Shown: positions 35,475 through 44,687 of the stretch, one piece after another
How positions within the stretch are numbered: position 1 is the stretch's first letter
Layout of the letters: each line of letters opens with the position of its first letter
From: Corynebacterium canis
GTDB taxonomy: Bacteria > Actinomycetota > Actinomycetes > Mycobacteriales > Mycobacteriaceae
DNA: 64,000 nucleotides
Assembly (NCBI RefSeq): GCF_030408595.1
Contig: NZ_CP047080.1
Location: forward strand, 494,471 to 558,470
Reading direction: 5' to 3'
Made by a program: the position numbers and the translations under genes
Notes under the pieces: generated by a model
Databases searched by the model: none
Told to the model about the DNA's origin: nothing
Seen by the model: only the letters and a program-made list of their open reading frames with translations

Positions 35475-36318
35475 GTCGTTCCGGCTGCTTGTCGAACAGG
35501 TGCCCTTTCTCACCCCAGTGTCCGATACGCCGTTCGTATTTCGGCCATTTATCCTCCTCGTCGTCCTAGGCTGCACCGCCGGCATCGTCGGTGTGATGGT
35601 GAACTTGCGGTGCCTAGAGTTCAATGCGGAGGCCATGGTCCACTCGGTGTTCCCCGGTGTCGTCGCCGGTGCGGTCTTCGGCGGCATGGACTGGATTATT
35701 CCCGGTGCCGCCGTGGCGGCGGTGTTTGTCACCATAGCGTTGGTCTGGGTTCGCCACGCTTCGGAGGCAGGCACCGCTGTGGTCCTTACCTCGTTTTTCG
35801 CAGCCGGCGTCGTCTTGTCCCTCAAGTTCGGCGATAGATCCGGCCAATTGGAAGCACTGATGTTCGGCAGGCTGCTGGAGGTCACGGAGGTGCGCCTGCG
35901 TGACGCCCTGATCGTGTGCGCCCTCGCCTTGATCCTGATGGTGCTCACCTGGCAGCGCCAAGTGTTTGTTGCGTTCGATCCCCACGGGGCCCGCGCCGCA
36001 GGCATTAATGTGCTGGCGATGGACATTTGCATCAACGTCGCTATCGCGGCCGTCGTAATTGCTGCGTCTTCGGCGATCGGCGTACTCCTCGTGATCGGAT
36101 ACCTCGTGGTCCCGGGCGCGGCGGCCCGCCTCCTGGCCACCAACATTCGCACAATGGTTCCCGTAGCCATGGGGGTCGGCGTGTTCGGCGGCTACCTCGG
36201 ATTGGTGGCGCTGACCCTGCCCGGCCCGATTTCCCCGCAGGCCACCGTGGCGCTATCGCTGTGCGCCCTGTACGCCGTCGCATTGCTGGCGCGAGAACTC
36301 AAGGTGGTGTCCCGATGA
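35467..36318 (+). CDS. mntC: Manganese ABC transporter permease 1
   Basis: A 283-residue ABC-3 family permease with about eight helices. I choose the GTG at 35467 because it sits at the mntB stop; the frame open further upstream only shadows mntB. The family stretches NAEAMVHSVFPGVVAGAVFG and ASSAIGVLLVIGYLVVPGAA are clear. It forms the membrane channel with mntD. Confidence 0.86.
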   Translation: MFESFRLLVEQVPFLTPVSDTPFVFRPFILLVVLGCTAGIVGVMVNLRCLEFNAEAMVHSVFPGVVAGAVFGGMDWIIPGAAVAAVFVTIALVWVRHASEAGTAVVLTSFFAAGVVLSLKFGDRSGQLEALMFGRLLEVTEVRLRDALIVCALALILMVLTWQRQVFVAFDPHGARAAGINVLAMDICINVAIAAVVIAASSAIGVLLVIGYLVVPGAAARLLATNIRTMVPVAMGVGVFGGYLGLVALTLPGPISPQATVALSLCALYAVALLARELKVVSR

Positions 36319-37160
36319 CCTCAATGTGGGAAATCATTCGATTGCCGCTGGTGGAGGCCGTGGTGATCGGCGCCCTATGCGGGCTTGTCGGCGCTTTCGC
36401 GGTGCTTCGCCAGCGCGTGTTTTTCGCGGAGTCGGTCACCCACGGCGCGTTCCCCGGCGCAGTGCTCGGCGTGGTCATCGCACAGGCGATCGGCTGGGAC
36501 CTGTCCTTTTCGCTCTTTACCGGCGCGGCCCTGATGTGCCTCCCGCTTGCCGCCTTGATGTACGGCTTGGCGCGCCTTCCCGAGCAATCCTCGCAGGCCG
36601 CGGCTGGCCTCGTGATCACGGTGGGTTTCTCCTTGGGATATTTCCTTGCCAAATGGTTCGCCCCATTGCCGCTGAAGATTGAGGGGTTCCTTACCGGCTC
36701 CATCCTTACCGTCCGCGCGCCGGACGTGTGGGCTGCCGCCGCGGTGCTCGCCGCCACCGTGTTTATTGTGTGGCGGTATGGCGATCGTCTTGCGTTTTTG
36801 TGTTTTGATTCCCTTGGGTTCCGCGCTGCCGGGCATTCCTTCCTGCTTGCGGAATCCTTGATCCTCGGCATGATCGTGGCCACCGTCGTGGTGGTCATCC
36901 CAGCCGTTGGCACCATCGTTTCCATCGCCCTTGTGGCGGCCCCCGCCGCGGGTTTGAAGGGCCTAGTCCCGGACGTGCGAAAGTTTCTTATTTTGTCACC
37001 TGTCGCGGGTGTGCTGATGAGCGTGCTCGGCCTCGTTCTGGGCGTTTACCTGCATCTTTCGGCAGGTGGTATGATCGCTGTAGTTGCGGGGGTGTTTTAC
37101 GGAATCTGTATCGGCGTCCAGTCGTTGGCTCGTCGTTTCAACTACACTGTAGGTTCATGA
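36315..37160 (+). CDS. mntD: Manganese ABC transporter permease 2
   Basis: A 281-residue ABC-3 permease, paralogous to mntC: RQRVFFAESVTHGAFPGAVL and VVVIPAVGTIVSIALVAAPA are the equivalent family segments. The ATG overlaps the mntC stop (ATGA), and the stop overlaps the mntR start. Two different permeases are a common arrangement in corynebacterial Mn importers. Confidence 0.86.
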   Translation: MTSMWEIIRLPLVEAVVIGALCGLVGAFAVLRQRVFFAESVTHGAFPGAVLGVVIAQAIGWDLSFSLFTGAALMCLPLAALMYGLARLPEQSSQAAAGLVITVGFSLGYFLAKWFAPLPLKIEGFLTGSILTVRAPDVWAAAAVLAATVFIVWRYGDRLAFLCFDSLGFRAAGHSFLLAESLILGMIVATVVVVIPAVGTIVSIALVAAPAAGLKGLVPDVRKFLILSPVAGVLMSVLGLVLGVYLHLSAGGMIAVVAGVFYGICIGVQSLARRFNYTVGS

Positions 37161-37846
37161 ATGTAAGCGAGTTGCCGGAGAAGACTCAGGATTATCTCAA
37201 AGTTGTTTGGGACCTGTGTGAGCGCACGGGTCAGGCAGCGAGCTTGGGTGATATTGCGGACCAGATGGGGCAGAAGACCTCCACCACGTCCGAGGGCATT
37301 AAGCGGCTTACGGAGCGCGGTTTGCTCGATCACCCAAAGTATGGTGGCATTTCCCTCACTGATGAGGGCCGCTCGCTTGCCATGGTTATGGTCCGCCGCC
37401 ACCGCCTGATCGAAACTTTTTTGCATTCCATGCTCGGCTATTCCTGGGACGAGGTGCACGTGGAGGCGGATAAGTTAGAGCACGCCGTTTCCGACACCTT
37501 TGTCGCGCGTATCGACGCCCTTTTGGGCCACCCTGCGCGCGACCCCCACGGTGACCCCATCCCTGACGTCGACGGGATTGTTGAAACCGTGGGCTTGCGC
37601 GATATCGGCCACGTTGCCATCGGCGAGTCCGTGGCGGTGGATCGCATCCATGATCGTGATCCCGAACTGTTGCGCTATCTCGCCGAGAACGGCATTCGTC
37701 CTGGGGTGGCAGTCACGGTGAGCGCCACGCCGTATCCGGGCATGCGCATGCTCACTGTGGATGGCAAGGATGTTCCGTTGGCGGAGACGAGCCTGTGGGC
37801 GATCAATGTCGTTGACGCTTCGTCACACTCCGCCGGGGAATCCTAA
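37157..37846 (+). CDS. mntR: DtxR/MntR-family metal-dependent repressor
   Basis: A 229-residue regulator. The N-terminal winged helix is ELPEKTQDYLKVVWDLCERT ... QKTSTTSEGIKRLTERGLLD. The dimerisation and metal-binding helices contain MVRRHRLIETFLHSMLGYSW and EVHVEADKLEHAVSD, with the expected His/Glu ligands. A C-terminal FeoA/SH3-like domain follows (about 150-220). It ends the mnt operon and is expected to repress it when manganese is sufficient. The last 24 bp overlap the convergent trmL gene. Confidence 0.88.
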   Translation: MNVSELPEKTQDYLKVVWDLCERTGQAASLGDIADQMGQKTSTTSEGIKRLTERGLLDHPKYGGISLTDEGRSLAMVMVRRHRLIETFLHSMLGYSWDEVHVEADKLEHAVSDTFVARIDALLGHPARDPHGDPIPDVDGIVETVGLRDIGHVAIGESVAVDRIHDRDPELLRYLAENGIRPGVAVTVSATPYPGMRMLTVDGKDVPLAETSLWAINVVDASSHSAGES

Positions 37847-38311
37847 TTGCCGCCACGCTTCGTAGCAGGCGACAGCCGCGGCGTTGGAGAGGTTCATGGA
37901 TCGCCGCGCGGGCAGCATCGGGATTCGAACGTGTTGTGTGATGCGGGGATGCGCTAGAGCGGCGGCATCGAGTCCGGTGGGTTCGGTGCCAAATAGGAGA
38001 ACGTCCCCGTCCTGCCATCGCACGTCCGTATGAAAGGCGGATGCGCCGGAAGTGAACGCAAAGACTCGGCTCGCGGGCAATGCGGCGAGGCACGCTTCAA
38101 GGTTTTTATGCACGGTCATGGTTGCTAGGTCGTGGTAATCCAGCCCGGCTCGGCGCAGGTTGCGTTCTTCCAGGTTGAATCCGAGCGGCCCGGCGAGGTG
38201 GAGGTGCGCCCCGGTGCCAGCACACATGCGGATCGCGTTGCCGGTATTGGGCGGGATGCAAGGCTGGTCGAACACGATATGGATGGGGCAGCCGCGCGGG
38301 GATTCACTCAT
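37823..38311 (-). CDS. trmL: tRNA (cytidine(34)-2'-O)-methyltransferase
   Basis: A 162-residue SPOUT methyltransferase that modifies the wobble base of certain leucine tRNAs. Family motifs: HIVFDQPCIPPNTGNAIRMC (motif 1, about 11-30), LLFGTEPTGLD (motif 2) and IPMLPARRSMNLSNAAAVAC (motif 3, forming the knot). The length is normal. It is convergent with mntR, overlapping by 24 bp. Confidence 0.9.
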   Translation of the reverse strand: MSESPRGCPIHIVFDQPCIPPNTGNAIRMCAGTGAHLHLAGPLGFNLEERNLRRAGLDYHDLATMTVHKNLEACLAALPASRVFAFTSGASAFHTDVRWQDGDVLLFGTEPTGLDAAALAHPRITQHVRIPMLPARRSMNLSNAAAVACYEAWRQLGFPGGV

Positions 38312-38365
38312 GGTGACTATTTTCGCATCGAAAGCTTCGGTGCGCCCAAAGTAAAATCTTGAAGT

Positions 38366-39964
38366 ATGCCCCCAGAGTTACTCGTCGCCTCGATTTTCGC
38401 CATCATCGGTGGCCTTGGGGCGTATGCATTGCGCCTGCCACCGTTGGTAGGCTTTCTTGCTGCGGGTTTCGCCCTGAACGCGGTGGGGGTGACCAGGCTC
38501 GCTGGTATTGCGGCGGTGTCGGATATCGGGGTCACGGTGTTGTTGTTTACCATCGGTCTGCACCTTGACCCCAAGGCCATCGCCCAGATCCGAATCGTGG
38601 GCACCACCGTCGGCCATACTCTGTTGAATACTGGATCGTTTGCTATCGTCCTCGCGCTTTGCGGCATGTTTCAGATCTTGCCCAATACCGGTTTCGCTTC
38701 CTTCCTGCTGTTGGGGTTGGCGTGTTCGTTTTCCTCCACGGTGTTTGTGATGGCCGTATTGGATGAAACGGGCCGCACCCGATCCACAGTTGGCGCGATT
38801 GCCATCGGTGTGTTGGTGCTGCAGGACGTTATCGCGGTGGCGTTCTTGGTCGGGGCGTCGGGACGCATGCCGGAACTTTGGGCCGTGGTGTTCGTGTTGC
38901 TGCCGTTGCTGCGTCCTTTGGTGCGCCGCCTGCCGGACCATATTTATCGCACCGACTTGCTGGTTCTCGCGGGCGTGACGTTGGCCGTCGCTGCGTACGC
39001 GTTGTTTGAGCTGGCCGGGCTGAGCGGTTCGTTGGGTTCCTTGATCGCCGGCTTGATCGTTTCCGCGCACCCGATCGCTGGCCGCATGTTTACCGCCTTG
39101 ACCAGCGTGCGGGAGCTGCTGCTCGTGGGGTTCTTTATCGAAATCGGCCTGGGCGGCATCCCCAATTTCCAGGGTTTTATCGCCGCCGGCGTGCTGCTAT
39201 TGCTAGTGCCATTGAAGACGGTGCTGTTTATCGGCCTGCTGTATTTCTCGGGCATGTCGCACCGCACCTCCACGCTGGCCGCCGGGGTGTTGAGCAATTA
39301 TTCGGAGTTTGGCCTGATCGTGGTGGCGATCGCGGTGCAGGGCATGCTGTTGCCGTCGTCGTGGGTGCAGATTATGGCGGTGGCCGTGGCGGGTAGTTTT
39401 GTCCTGTGTTCGTTGGCTAAATTGCGCGTGGGCTGGATTATGAAGGTGGTGGTTCCGTGGGTTCCGGAGCTTCCGCCCGAGCGCCTAGCCCGCGGCGAAC
39501 GTCCGATCGACGTCGAGGGTATCGACGCCCTCGTGCTCGGCATGGGGCGCGTAGGCCTCGGCGCGTACCGGCGGCTGGCGGACACCCATAATCTCAACGT
39601 CGCCGGCGTGGAATTCGATCGGGATCGCGTGGAATACTTGCGCGACCGAGGGATTCGCGTTTTCCAAGGGGATGCGACCGATCCGGAATTGTGGATACGG
39701 GTGCATGCGGAAGGCCGTCACCCCAAGCTTGTGGTGCTGGCCATGCCGGAACACAGCGCGAACGTAGATGCGTTAAAGATGCTGGAGACCGTGAATGAAA
39801 ACCTGGTCACCGCCGGCCTGGCCAAATACAGCCGGACCACCGCCGAGCTCACCGCGCTTGGGGTGGACGCTACACTGAATCTTTACGATGGTGCCGGCAC
39901 GGAACTGGCCGATGTGGCCTTTCATGCGTACTCCGCGCGTTCGGTTTCCTGCGAGGATGGCTGA
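38366..39964 (+). CDS. KefB/YbaL-type cation:proton antiporter with TrkA-N domain
   Basis: A 532-residue protein. The N-terminal ~370 residues form a twelve-helix Na+/H+ exchanger domain (AIIGGLGAYALRLPPLVGFL, FSSTVFVMAVLDETGR, LSNYSEFGLIVVAIAV). The C-terminal domain is a Rossmann TrkA-N fold (DALVLGMGRVGLGAYRRL, VEFDRDRVEYLRDRGIRVFQ, GDATDPELW) that senses nucleotides. The likely role is K+ or Na+ efflux coupled to proton entry, with the ion unknown. The start ATG is 54 bp from the divergent trmL. Confidence 0.86.
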   Translation: MPPELLVASIFAIIGGLGAYALRLPPLVGFLAAGFALNAVGVTRLAGIAAVSDIGVTVLLFTIGLHLDPKAIAQIRIVGTTVGHTLLNTGSFAIVLALCGMFQILPNTGFASFLLLGLACSFSSTVFVMAVLDETGRTRSTVGAIAIGVLVLQDVIAVAFLVGASGRMPELWAVVFVLLPLLRPLVRRLPDHIYRTDLLVLAGVTLAVAAYALFELAGLSGSLGSLIAGLIVSAHPIAGRMFTALTSVRELLLVGFFIEIGLGGIPNFQGFIAAGVLLLLVPLKTVLFIGLLYFSGMSHRTSTLAAGVLSNYSEFGLIVVAIAVQGMLLPSSWVQIMAVAVAGSFVLCSLAKLRVGWIMKVVVPWVPELPPERLARGERPIDVEGIDALVLGMGRVGLGAYRRLADTHNLNVAGVEFDRDRVEYLRDRGIRVFQGDATDPELWIRVHAEGRHPKLVVLAMPEHSANVDALKMLETVNENLVTAGLAKYSRTTAELTALGVDATLNLYDGAGTELADVAFHAYSARSVSCEDG

Positions 39965-40126
39965 CCGGCGGCGGTCGGCATTGTACCTTTTTGGCTTGCT
40001 GGGCGCCACCTTGATGCCGCTGGAACGCTACGTGCCTGTGGATTGTTTGGGGTTATCCACAGGTTGGTGGGGTGTGTTTGGGAAAACCCTGGGTTTTTGT
40101 GCGGTCTTGGGGTTATCACTGGTGCT

Positions 40127-41110
40127 ATGGGTTTGTTTCAGCGTCGCACCAAATTGCTTGATACCTCTTTCGTTAATGTGACTCGCCGGCTTGCGATGCC
40201 GCGTGGGTATTGTCGTGCTTCCCGTGAGGTGGAGTGGGGTTCGCGGTATCACCCGCAGCGCCTCGGGTTTGCCGCCCCGATCATGCTGCGGGCCCGGGCG
40301 CATTTCACCCAAACCCCGAATGTCATTATCGGCGGCTGGGCCGCCGCAGCCTACGCCGGCCTGCAGTACTGGGTGGATGACGCCCACATCACCCTACATG
40401 TGGCCAGTAACTTCCAACGCAGCCACAGCGTGTTCGACGCCACCCGCCGCAGGCTACGGCCAGGCACCAGGGTATGGACCCCGGATCAAGAACTACCCGG
40501 CATGCAGGTCGTCGCCCCCGAATACGCCCTGGTGGATTGCCTGATTGATCTGCAGCGCGACCGCCACTCCTGGTGGGTCTACCAAGTACCCAACCTCGCT
40601 AACTGGGAGGTCCGCGCCATCCAGCTCATCGACGCGCTGCGCGCATGCACCACCCTAAACTTTCAGCTGGTGCGCGACATCGCCCGCAATATCTTCAGCG
40701 CCCGCCAACTGAAAAAACTGCTGAACCTGTCCCGCACCGGTGCCCAGTCGCCCCCGGAAACCGTGTTGCGGTTGATTGCCGAGCAGCTGCGCCAACACCT
40801 AGAGGTGCAAATCCCGATCTATAACTCCGGTGCGCTGGTCGATGATGGCTCACCGCTGCTGACTGTGCTTGATTCCGGCTGGCCCGATATTCGTGTTGGT
40901 TTGTTCTACGACGGTGCCCACCACCTTCAACGCAGCCAACGTGACTACGATGCCAAGGTGTTAATCCGGCTGCGGGAACTCGGCTGGGAACCACTACGTA
41001 TCACCCACGGACTGCTGCAAAAACCCCGCGAACTGATCACCACCCTACGCCGCGCCATCCACCGCGCCGAAACCAACACACAACCACCAACACCAAACGG
41101 CGAATCCTGA
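40127..41110 (+). CDS. DUF559/Vsr-like endonuclease-fold protein
   Basis: A 327-residue protein of a type common in actinobacterial accessory DNA. The N-terminal half resembles AbiEi-like regulator modules (VIIGGWAAAAYAGLQYWVDD, MQVVAPEYALVDCLIDLQRD). The C-terminal half resembles a Vsr/DUF559 restriction-endonuclease fold (SPPETVLRLIAEQL, LDSGWPDIRVGLFYDGAHHL, RLRELGWEPLRITHGLL). In this fold the strand after the Asp motif usually reads VAVEYDG; here it is VGLFYDG, so the catalytic Glu is replaced by Phe and nuclease activity may be lost. The ATG at 40127 is the best start. No partner gene is adjacent, and a repeat array follows. Confidence 0.6.
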   Translation: MGLFQRRTKLLDTSFVNVTRRLAMPRGYCRASREVEWGSRYHPQRLGFAAPIMLRARAHFTQTPNVIIGGWAAAAYAGLQYWVDDAHITLHVASNFQRSHSVFDATRRRLRPGTRVWTPDQELPGMQVVAPEYALVDCLIDLQRDRHSWWVYQVPNLANWEVRAIQLIDALRACTTLNFQLVRDIARNIFSARQLKKLLNLSRTGAQSPPETVLRLIAEQLRQHLEVQIPIYNSGALVDDGSPLLTVLDSGWPDIRVGLFYDGAHHLQRSQRDYDAKVLIRLRELGWEPLRITHGLLQKPRELITTLRRAIHRAETNTQPPTPNGES

Positions 41111-41230
41111 CGCCGAACCTTAACGGCCGAATCCAAACGACTGAATCCTGACGCCGAACCTTAACGGCCGAATCCGACGGGCCGAATCCTCATGGCGAAT
41201 CCTAGCGCCGAACTTTAACGCCGAATCCTC
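41097..41230 (+). repeat. Imperfect short tandem repeats GCCGAATCC/CGCCGAACCTTAACG
   Basis: Directly at and after the stop of the Vsr-like gene, a unit of about 40 bp (GAATCCTGACGCCGAACC followed by TTAACGGCCGAATCC) occurs in full twice, then in decaying pieces to about 41230. Six or more CGAATCC words are present. No coding frame uses it. Confidence 0.75.
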
Positions 41231-41369
41231 GCTGCACCACCCCAGCACTGCGGCTTGCTCGCCGACCTGCCCTATTGCTGCGCGCCCACCGCACCCCGTT
41301 ACTTCCGTCTGCCCGCAGCACCCCGCAGCTGTCCGTAGTTGAAGCTCCCCCTTTCCCTGGCCACGTACA

Positions 41370-42152
41370 GTCTGCCTGGCTGCGGTCCGGCGATGTCACA
41401 TTTGCCTGGCTGCGCGGGATCTGCCTGGTTTTTGGGCCGAGTTTTCCTGGGGCAATGCGGCCGCGACGAATCTGCCTCAGGCACATTTGTCGCGGATGGA
41501 AATGCAGGCAGATCGTCACCACCACGCCAGGTGATGCGGCGGGTTGGGGGCCGGAATTTTCCGCGCTCATAGCTGACGATTTTCCATGCTCAGGCAGATT
41601 CGACACGCGGGTCGTCGCGTGGTGGTGTTTCCGCAGGAACGCAAAACGGCCGTGTTATATCTGCCTCAGGCAGATCTGACGCGGCAAGAAACCAGGCAGA
41701 TCCTCAGTACCAAATGCCACCCCATGCCGCAGGGGCAGCTCACTCGTGCCTGCGATAGGTCACGGCCGCCTCGAACATGTTGGAACGACATCGATTGTGC
41801 ACCACCGATGCCCGCACTTAACAGCGACGTCACATCTGCCTGGCTGCGGTCCGGTCGCGTCACATCTGCCTGGCCGCGCGGGATCTGCCTGATTTTTGGG
41901 CCGAGTTTTCCTGGGGAAATGCGGCGGCGACGAATCTGCCTCAGGCAGATCTGTCGCGGGTGGAAAACCAGGCAGATCCTCCACACCACACCGGGTGAAG
42001 TGGCGAGTTGGGGGCCAGAATCGGCCCACAAACCCCGGTCAGGCAGATTCAACACAGCGGTCGTCGCGCAAAAGTGTTTCCGCAGGAACGCGAAACTGCC
42101 GTGCTATATCTGCCTCAGGCACATCTGCCACGGCAGGCAACGCAGGCAGATT
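41370..42152. repeat. Non-coding array of ATCTGCCT-C-AGGCAGAT palindromes, duplicated block
   Basis: Two similar blocks of about 320 bp (about 41370-41705 and 41834-42152) are each built around the same series of sites: forward TCTGCCTGG half-sites, the 17-bp palindrome ATCTGCCTCAGGCAGAT, then reverse AGGCAGAT half-sites. Full palindromes lie at 41659-41675 and 41934-41950; versions with one mismatch lie at 41470-41486 and 42108-42124. A conserved GTGTTTCCGCAGGAACGC word accompanies them (about 41627 and 42075). The 1.28-kb gap between the Vsr-like gene and folD shows no credible gene. A related copy occurs at 51740-52204. Confidence 0.85.
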
Positions 42153-42391
42153 TCGCGGGCTGGGACATGAGGGAGGGCACGCGACGGGCTATGCGGGATC
42201 GTATGCGACGCGCTCTTCCTTAGCGGTGAAGCCGAGGCATTCTTAGGCGACTACGGCGGGCGCGTTGTCGGCTTCGACGCACAGGATTGTTTTCTCGCAT
42301 CCGGTGTGGAAAAGGCGAGAGGGGCCCAGGCGGCGGCTGGATGTTGCGGCGTGGTGGAACCGCGCCCGCACCGAATGGAATAATGGCGGGT

Positions 42392-43246
42392 GTGAGTGCA
42401 ATAAAACTGGATGGAAATCTGTACCGCGATGAAATGTTCGAAGATCTTTCCGCGCGGGTCGCGGCGTTGGCGGAGCGTGGCATCGTGCCGGGCTTGGCCA
42501 CGGTGCTGGTAGGGGACGACCCCGCAAGCCATTCGTACGTTCGAATGAAGCATCGGGATTGCGAGCAGATCGGGGTGCGTTCGATCCGCAAGGACCTTCC
42601 CGCGGACATCACCCAAAAGGAGCTGCACCGGGTGATCGACGAGCTCAACGCGGATCCGGAGTGCACCGGCTATATCGTGCAGCTCCCACTGCCGAAGCAT
42701 CTCGACGAAAACAAGGTGCTCGAACACATTGACCCCGCCAAGGATGCGGACGGTCTGCACCCGGTCAACCTCGGCAAACTGGTGCTCAATGAGCCCGCCC
42801 CGCTGCCCTGCACCCCGAACGGCGCGATCCATTTGCTCAAACGTTTCAATATTGAGCTCAATGGCGCGAAGGTTGTGGTGGTGGGCCGCGGCGTGACAGT
42901 TGGCCGCCCGATCGGTTTGATGCTTACCCGTCGCAGCGAGAATTCCACGGTGACGTTGTGTCATACCGGCACGAAGGATTTGGCGGCGGAGACTCGGCAG
43001 GCAGACGTGATTATTGCCGCTGCCGGTCAGCCGCATGTTATTACGCCGGATATGGTCAAGCCGGGCGCGGCGGTATTGGACGTTGGGGTGTCCCGCAAGG
43101 ATGGCGTGTTGGTCGGCGATGTGCACCCGGATGTTTGGGAGGTCGCCGGTGCCGTGTCGCCGAATCCGGGCGGGGTGGGCCCGTTGACCCGCGCGTTCCT
43201 GGTGCGCAATGTTGTGGAGCGCGCGGAGAAGTTGGCCGGGTTGTGA
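42392..43246 (+). CDS. folD: Methylenetetrahydrofolate dehydrogenase/cyclohydrolase
   Basis: A 284-residue bifunctional enzyme interconverting methylene-, methenyl- and 10-formyl-tetrahydrofolate, supplying one-carbon units for methionine and purine synthesis. The catalytic region has [15 protein letters not shown] (Tyr and Lys of the active site) and [18 protein letters not shown]; the NAD(P) site is [18 protein letters not shown]. The GTG start at 42392 gives [16 protein letters not shown], the usual family N-terminus and exact length; an ATG at 42383 is an alternative. Confidence 0.95.
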   Translation: MSAIKLDGNLYRDEMFEDLSARVAALAERGIVPGLATVLVGDDPASHSYVRMKHRDCEQIGVRSIRKDLPADITQKELHRVIDELNADPECTGYIVQLPLPKHLDENKVLEHIDPAKDADGLHPVNLGKLVLNEPAPLPCTPNGAIHLLKRFNIELNGAKVVVVGRGVTVGRPIGLMLTRRSENSTVTLCHTGTKDLAAETRQADVIIAAAGQPHVITPDMVKPGAAVLDVGVSRKDGVLVGDVHPDVWEVAGAVSPNPGGVGPLTRAFLVRNVVERAEKLAGL

Positions 43247-43554
43247 CGCTGAACCCGCACGATAAGGACTTGGAGCCGGCCCCTTTGCCGGTGCGTTTGC
43301 AGCGTATTGGCGTGGTCTTGTTCGTGTTGGGGCTGGTGGCCGCCGCCGGCTTTTTGGCCACTGAGCATTGGCGGCGGGCGACGTTTACGCTGGGTTGTTG
43401 CTTGTTGTGGCTTGCCGGTTTGCGCATGTCCTGCGATAGCGCTGTGTTGGGTGTGCTCGCCGTGCGTTCCCAGCGTTTCGACGCCGCGTTTTGCCTCACC
43501 GTCGGCGGTAGCATGATGTTCCTCGCTGGGACGGTGGATTCGCTAGGAAGCTAG
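43243..43554 (+). CDS. DUF3017-type small membrane protein
   Basis: A 103-residue protein with a GTG start overlapping the folD stop (GTGA). Three hydrophobic helices are visible ([55 protein letters not shown]) after an acidic cytoplasmic start. A protein of this kind commonly follows folD in corynebacteria and mycobacteria. Function unknown. The last 12 bp overlap metX, which is convergent. Confidence 0.75.
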   Translation: MTLNPHDKDLEPAPLPVRLQRIGVVLFVLGLVAAAGFLATEHWRRATFTLGCCLLWLAGLRMSCDSAVLGVLAVRSQRFDAAFCLTVGGSMMFLAGTVDSLGS

Positions 43555-44625
43555 GGAAATAAAGCGCCGGATGATGTGGTCCATTTGGCGCACCTCGGTA
43601 AGGAAGGCGTCGTGGCCCACGGGGGAGGCGATCCGCGCCATGCCCAGCAGATTCCCTAGGTTGCGGGATAGGTGTTCCTGCTGGTGGTAGGGGTACAGGA
43701 TGTCCGTATCCACCCCGGCCACCATGGTGGGCACGGTTGAGGAGGCCAGCGCCTTGTTTAGCCCGCCGCGGCCCAAACCGATATCGTGTCGGTTCAGCGA
43801 TTCCGTTAGGGTGACATAGGAGCCGGGGCAAAAGCGCTGTTCGAGGCGCTTTGCTTGGTGGTCTAGGTAGCTCACCACGGCGAATCGTTGGGAGGGGTCC
43901 CGGAACGCCCCGCGCGGGTTTTCCCCTGGTTGCGGGTCCGTGGCAAAGCGTTCGTCGATCTCCAATTCGCCCCGGTAGGTGAGGTGCGCGATGCGGCGGG
44001 CGGTGGCCATGCCCTCGAAGGGGACCCGGCCGGTGCCATGGAAATCGCCGTTCTGCCAGGCGGGATCGTTTTCGATGCTGGCGATCTGCGCCGCCTGAAT
44101 GCCGATCTGCCAGGCGCTTGCGCGGGCCGACACCGCCAATACGAGGGCGGAGTGCACCATTTCCGGGTACATGAGTGTCCACTCCAGGCTGCGGGCGCCG
44201 CCCATGGAGCCACCGATAACGGCGAAGAAACGGTGGATGGACAGGGCGTCGAGAAGCAATTTTTCCACGGCAACCTGGTCGCGGATGGAAATGGCGGGGA
44301 AGCGGGAACCCCAAAAGCCGCCGTCCGGGTGCGGGGAGGAGGGGCCCGTGGTGCCGCGGCAGCCGCCGATAACGTTGCTGCACAAAACGCTGAAGCGGTT
44401 CGTATCCAGCGCCTTACCGGGGCCGATTACGCCGCACCACCAGTCGGCGGCGTTGGAATCCCCGGTGAGCGCGTGTTCGACAAGGATGATATTGCTGCCG
44501 TCTGCGCGCGGAGTACCCCATTGCTGGTAGGCGACGGTCACATCACGGATTACGGCGCCGGCTTCGGTGGTGAAGTCGCCGATGGGCTGAAACTGCACCT
44601 CACCGGAGGAAGCGTTGTGCGTCAT
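43543..44625 (-). CDS. metX: Homoserine O-acetyltransferase
   Basis: A 360-residue alpha/beta-hydrolase that acetylates homoserine with acetyl-CoA, the first committed step of methionine synthesis by direct sulfhydrylation. The nucleophile Ser140 lies in VIGGSMGGARSLEW, the Asp in VAGVDTDILYPYHQQ and the His in SPVGHDAFLTE; the oxyanion segment is VEHALTGDSNAADWW. The ATG at 44625 (MTHNASSGEV) is preferred to an upstream codon at 44664. It supplies MetY, encoded 9 kb away. A McbR-like site lies just upstream. Confidence 0.94.
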   Translation of the reverse strand: MTHNASSGEVQFQPIGDFTTEAGAVIRDVTVAYQQWGTPRADGSNIILVEHALTGDSNAADWWCGVIGPGKALDTNRFSVLCSNVIGGCRGTTGPSSPHPDGGFWGSRFPAISIRDQVAVEKLLLDALSIHRFFAVIGGSMGGARSLEWTLMYPEMVHSALVLAVSARASAWQIGIQAAQIASIENDPAWQNGDFHGTGRVPFEGMATARRIAHLTYRGELEIDERFATDPQPGENPRGAFRDPSQRFAVVSYLDHQAKRLEQRFCPGSYVTLTESLNRHDIGLGRGGLNKALASSTVPTMVAGVDTDILYPYHQQEHLSRNLGNLLGMARIASPVGHDAFLTEVRQMDHIIRRFISLAS

Positions 44626-44667
44626 AAGGCTGTACTTTCTGCAGGGGAGCGATAGTTTCCCCAATTC

Positions 44668-44687
44668 TAGACATACAGCTCTGTCTA
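44668..44687. promoter_or_regulatory. McbR-type operator upstream of metX
   Basis: TAGACATACAGCTCTGTCTA is a 20-bp near-palindrome. Its right part, CATAC-AGCTCT-GTCTA, fits the TAGAC-N6-GTCTA pattern. It overlaps the stop codon of the neighbouring membrane-protein gene and lies 43 bp before the metX start. Confidence 0.6.

Noticed and set aside
41370..42152. CRISPR array
   Set aside because: Repeats are short, palindromic, in both orientations and unevenly spaced. There are no regular spacers and no cas genes nearby.
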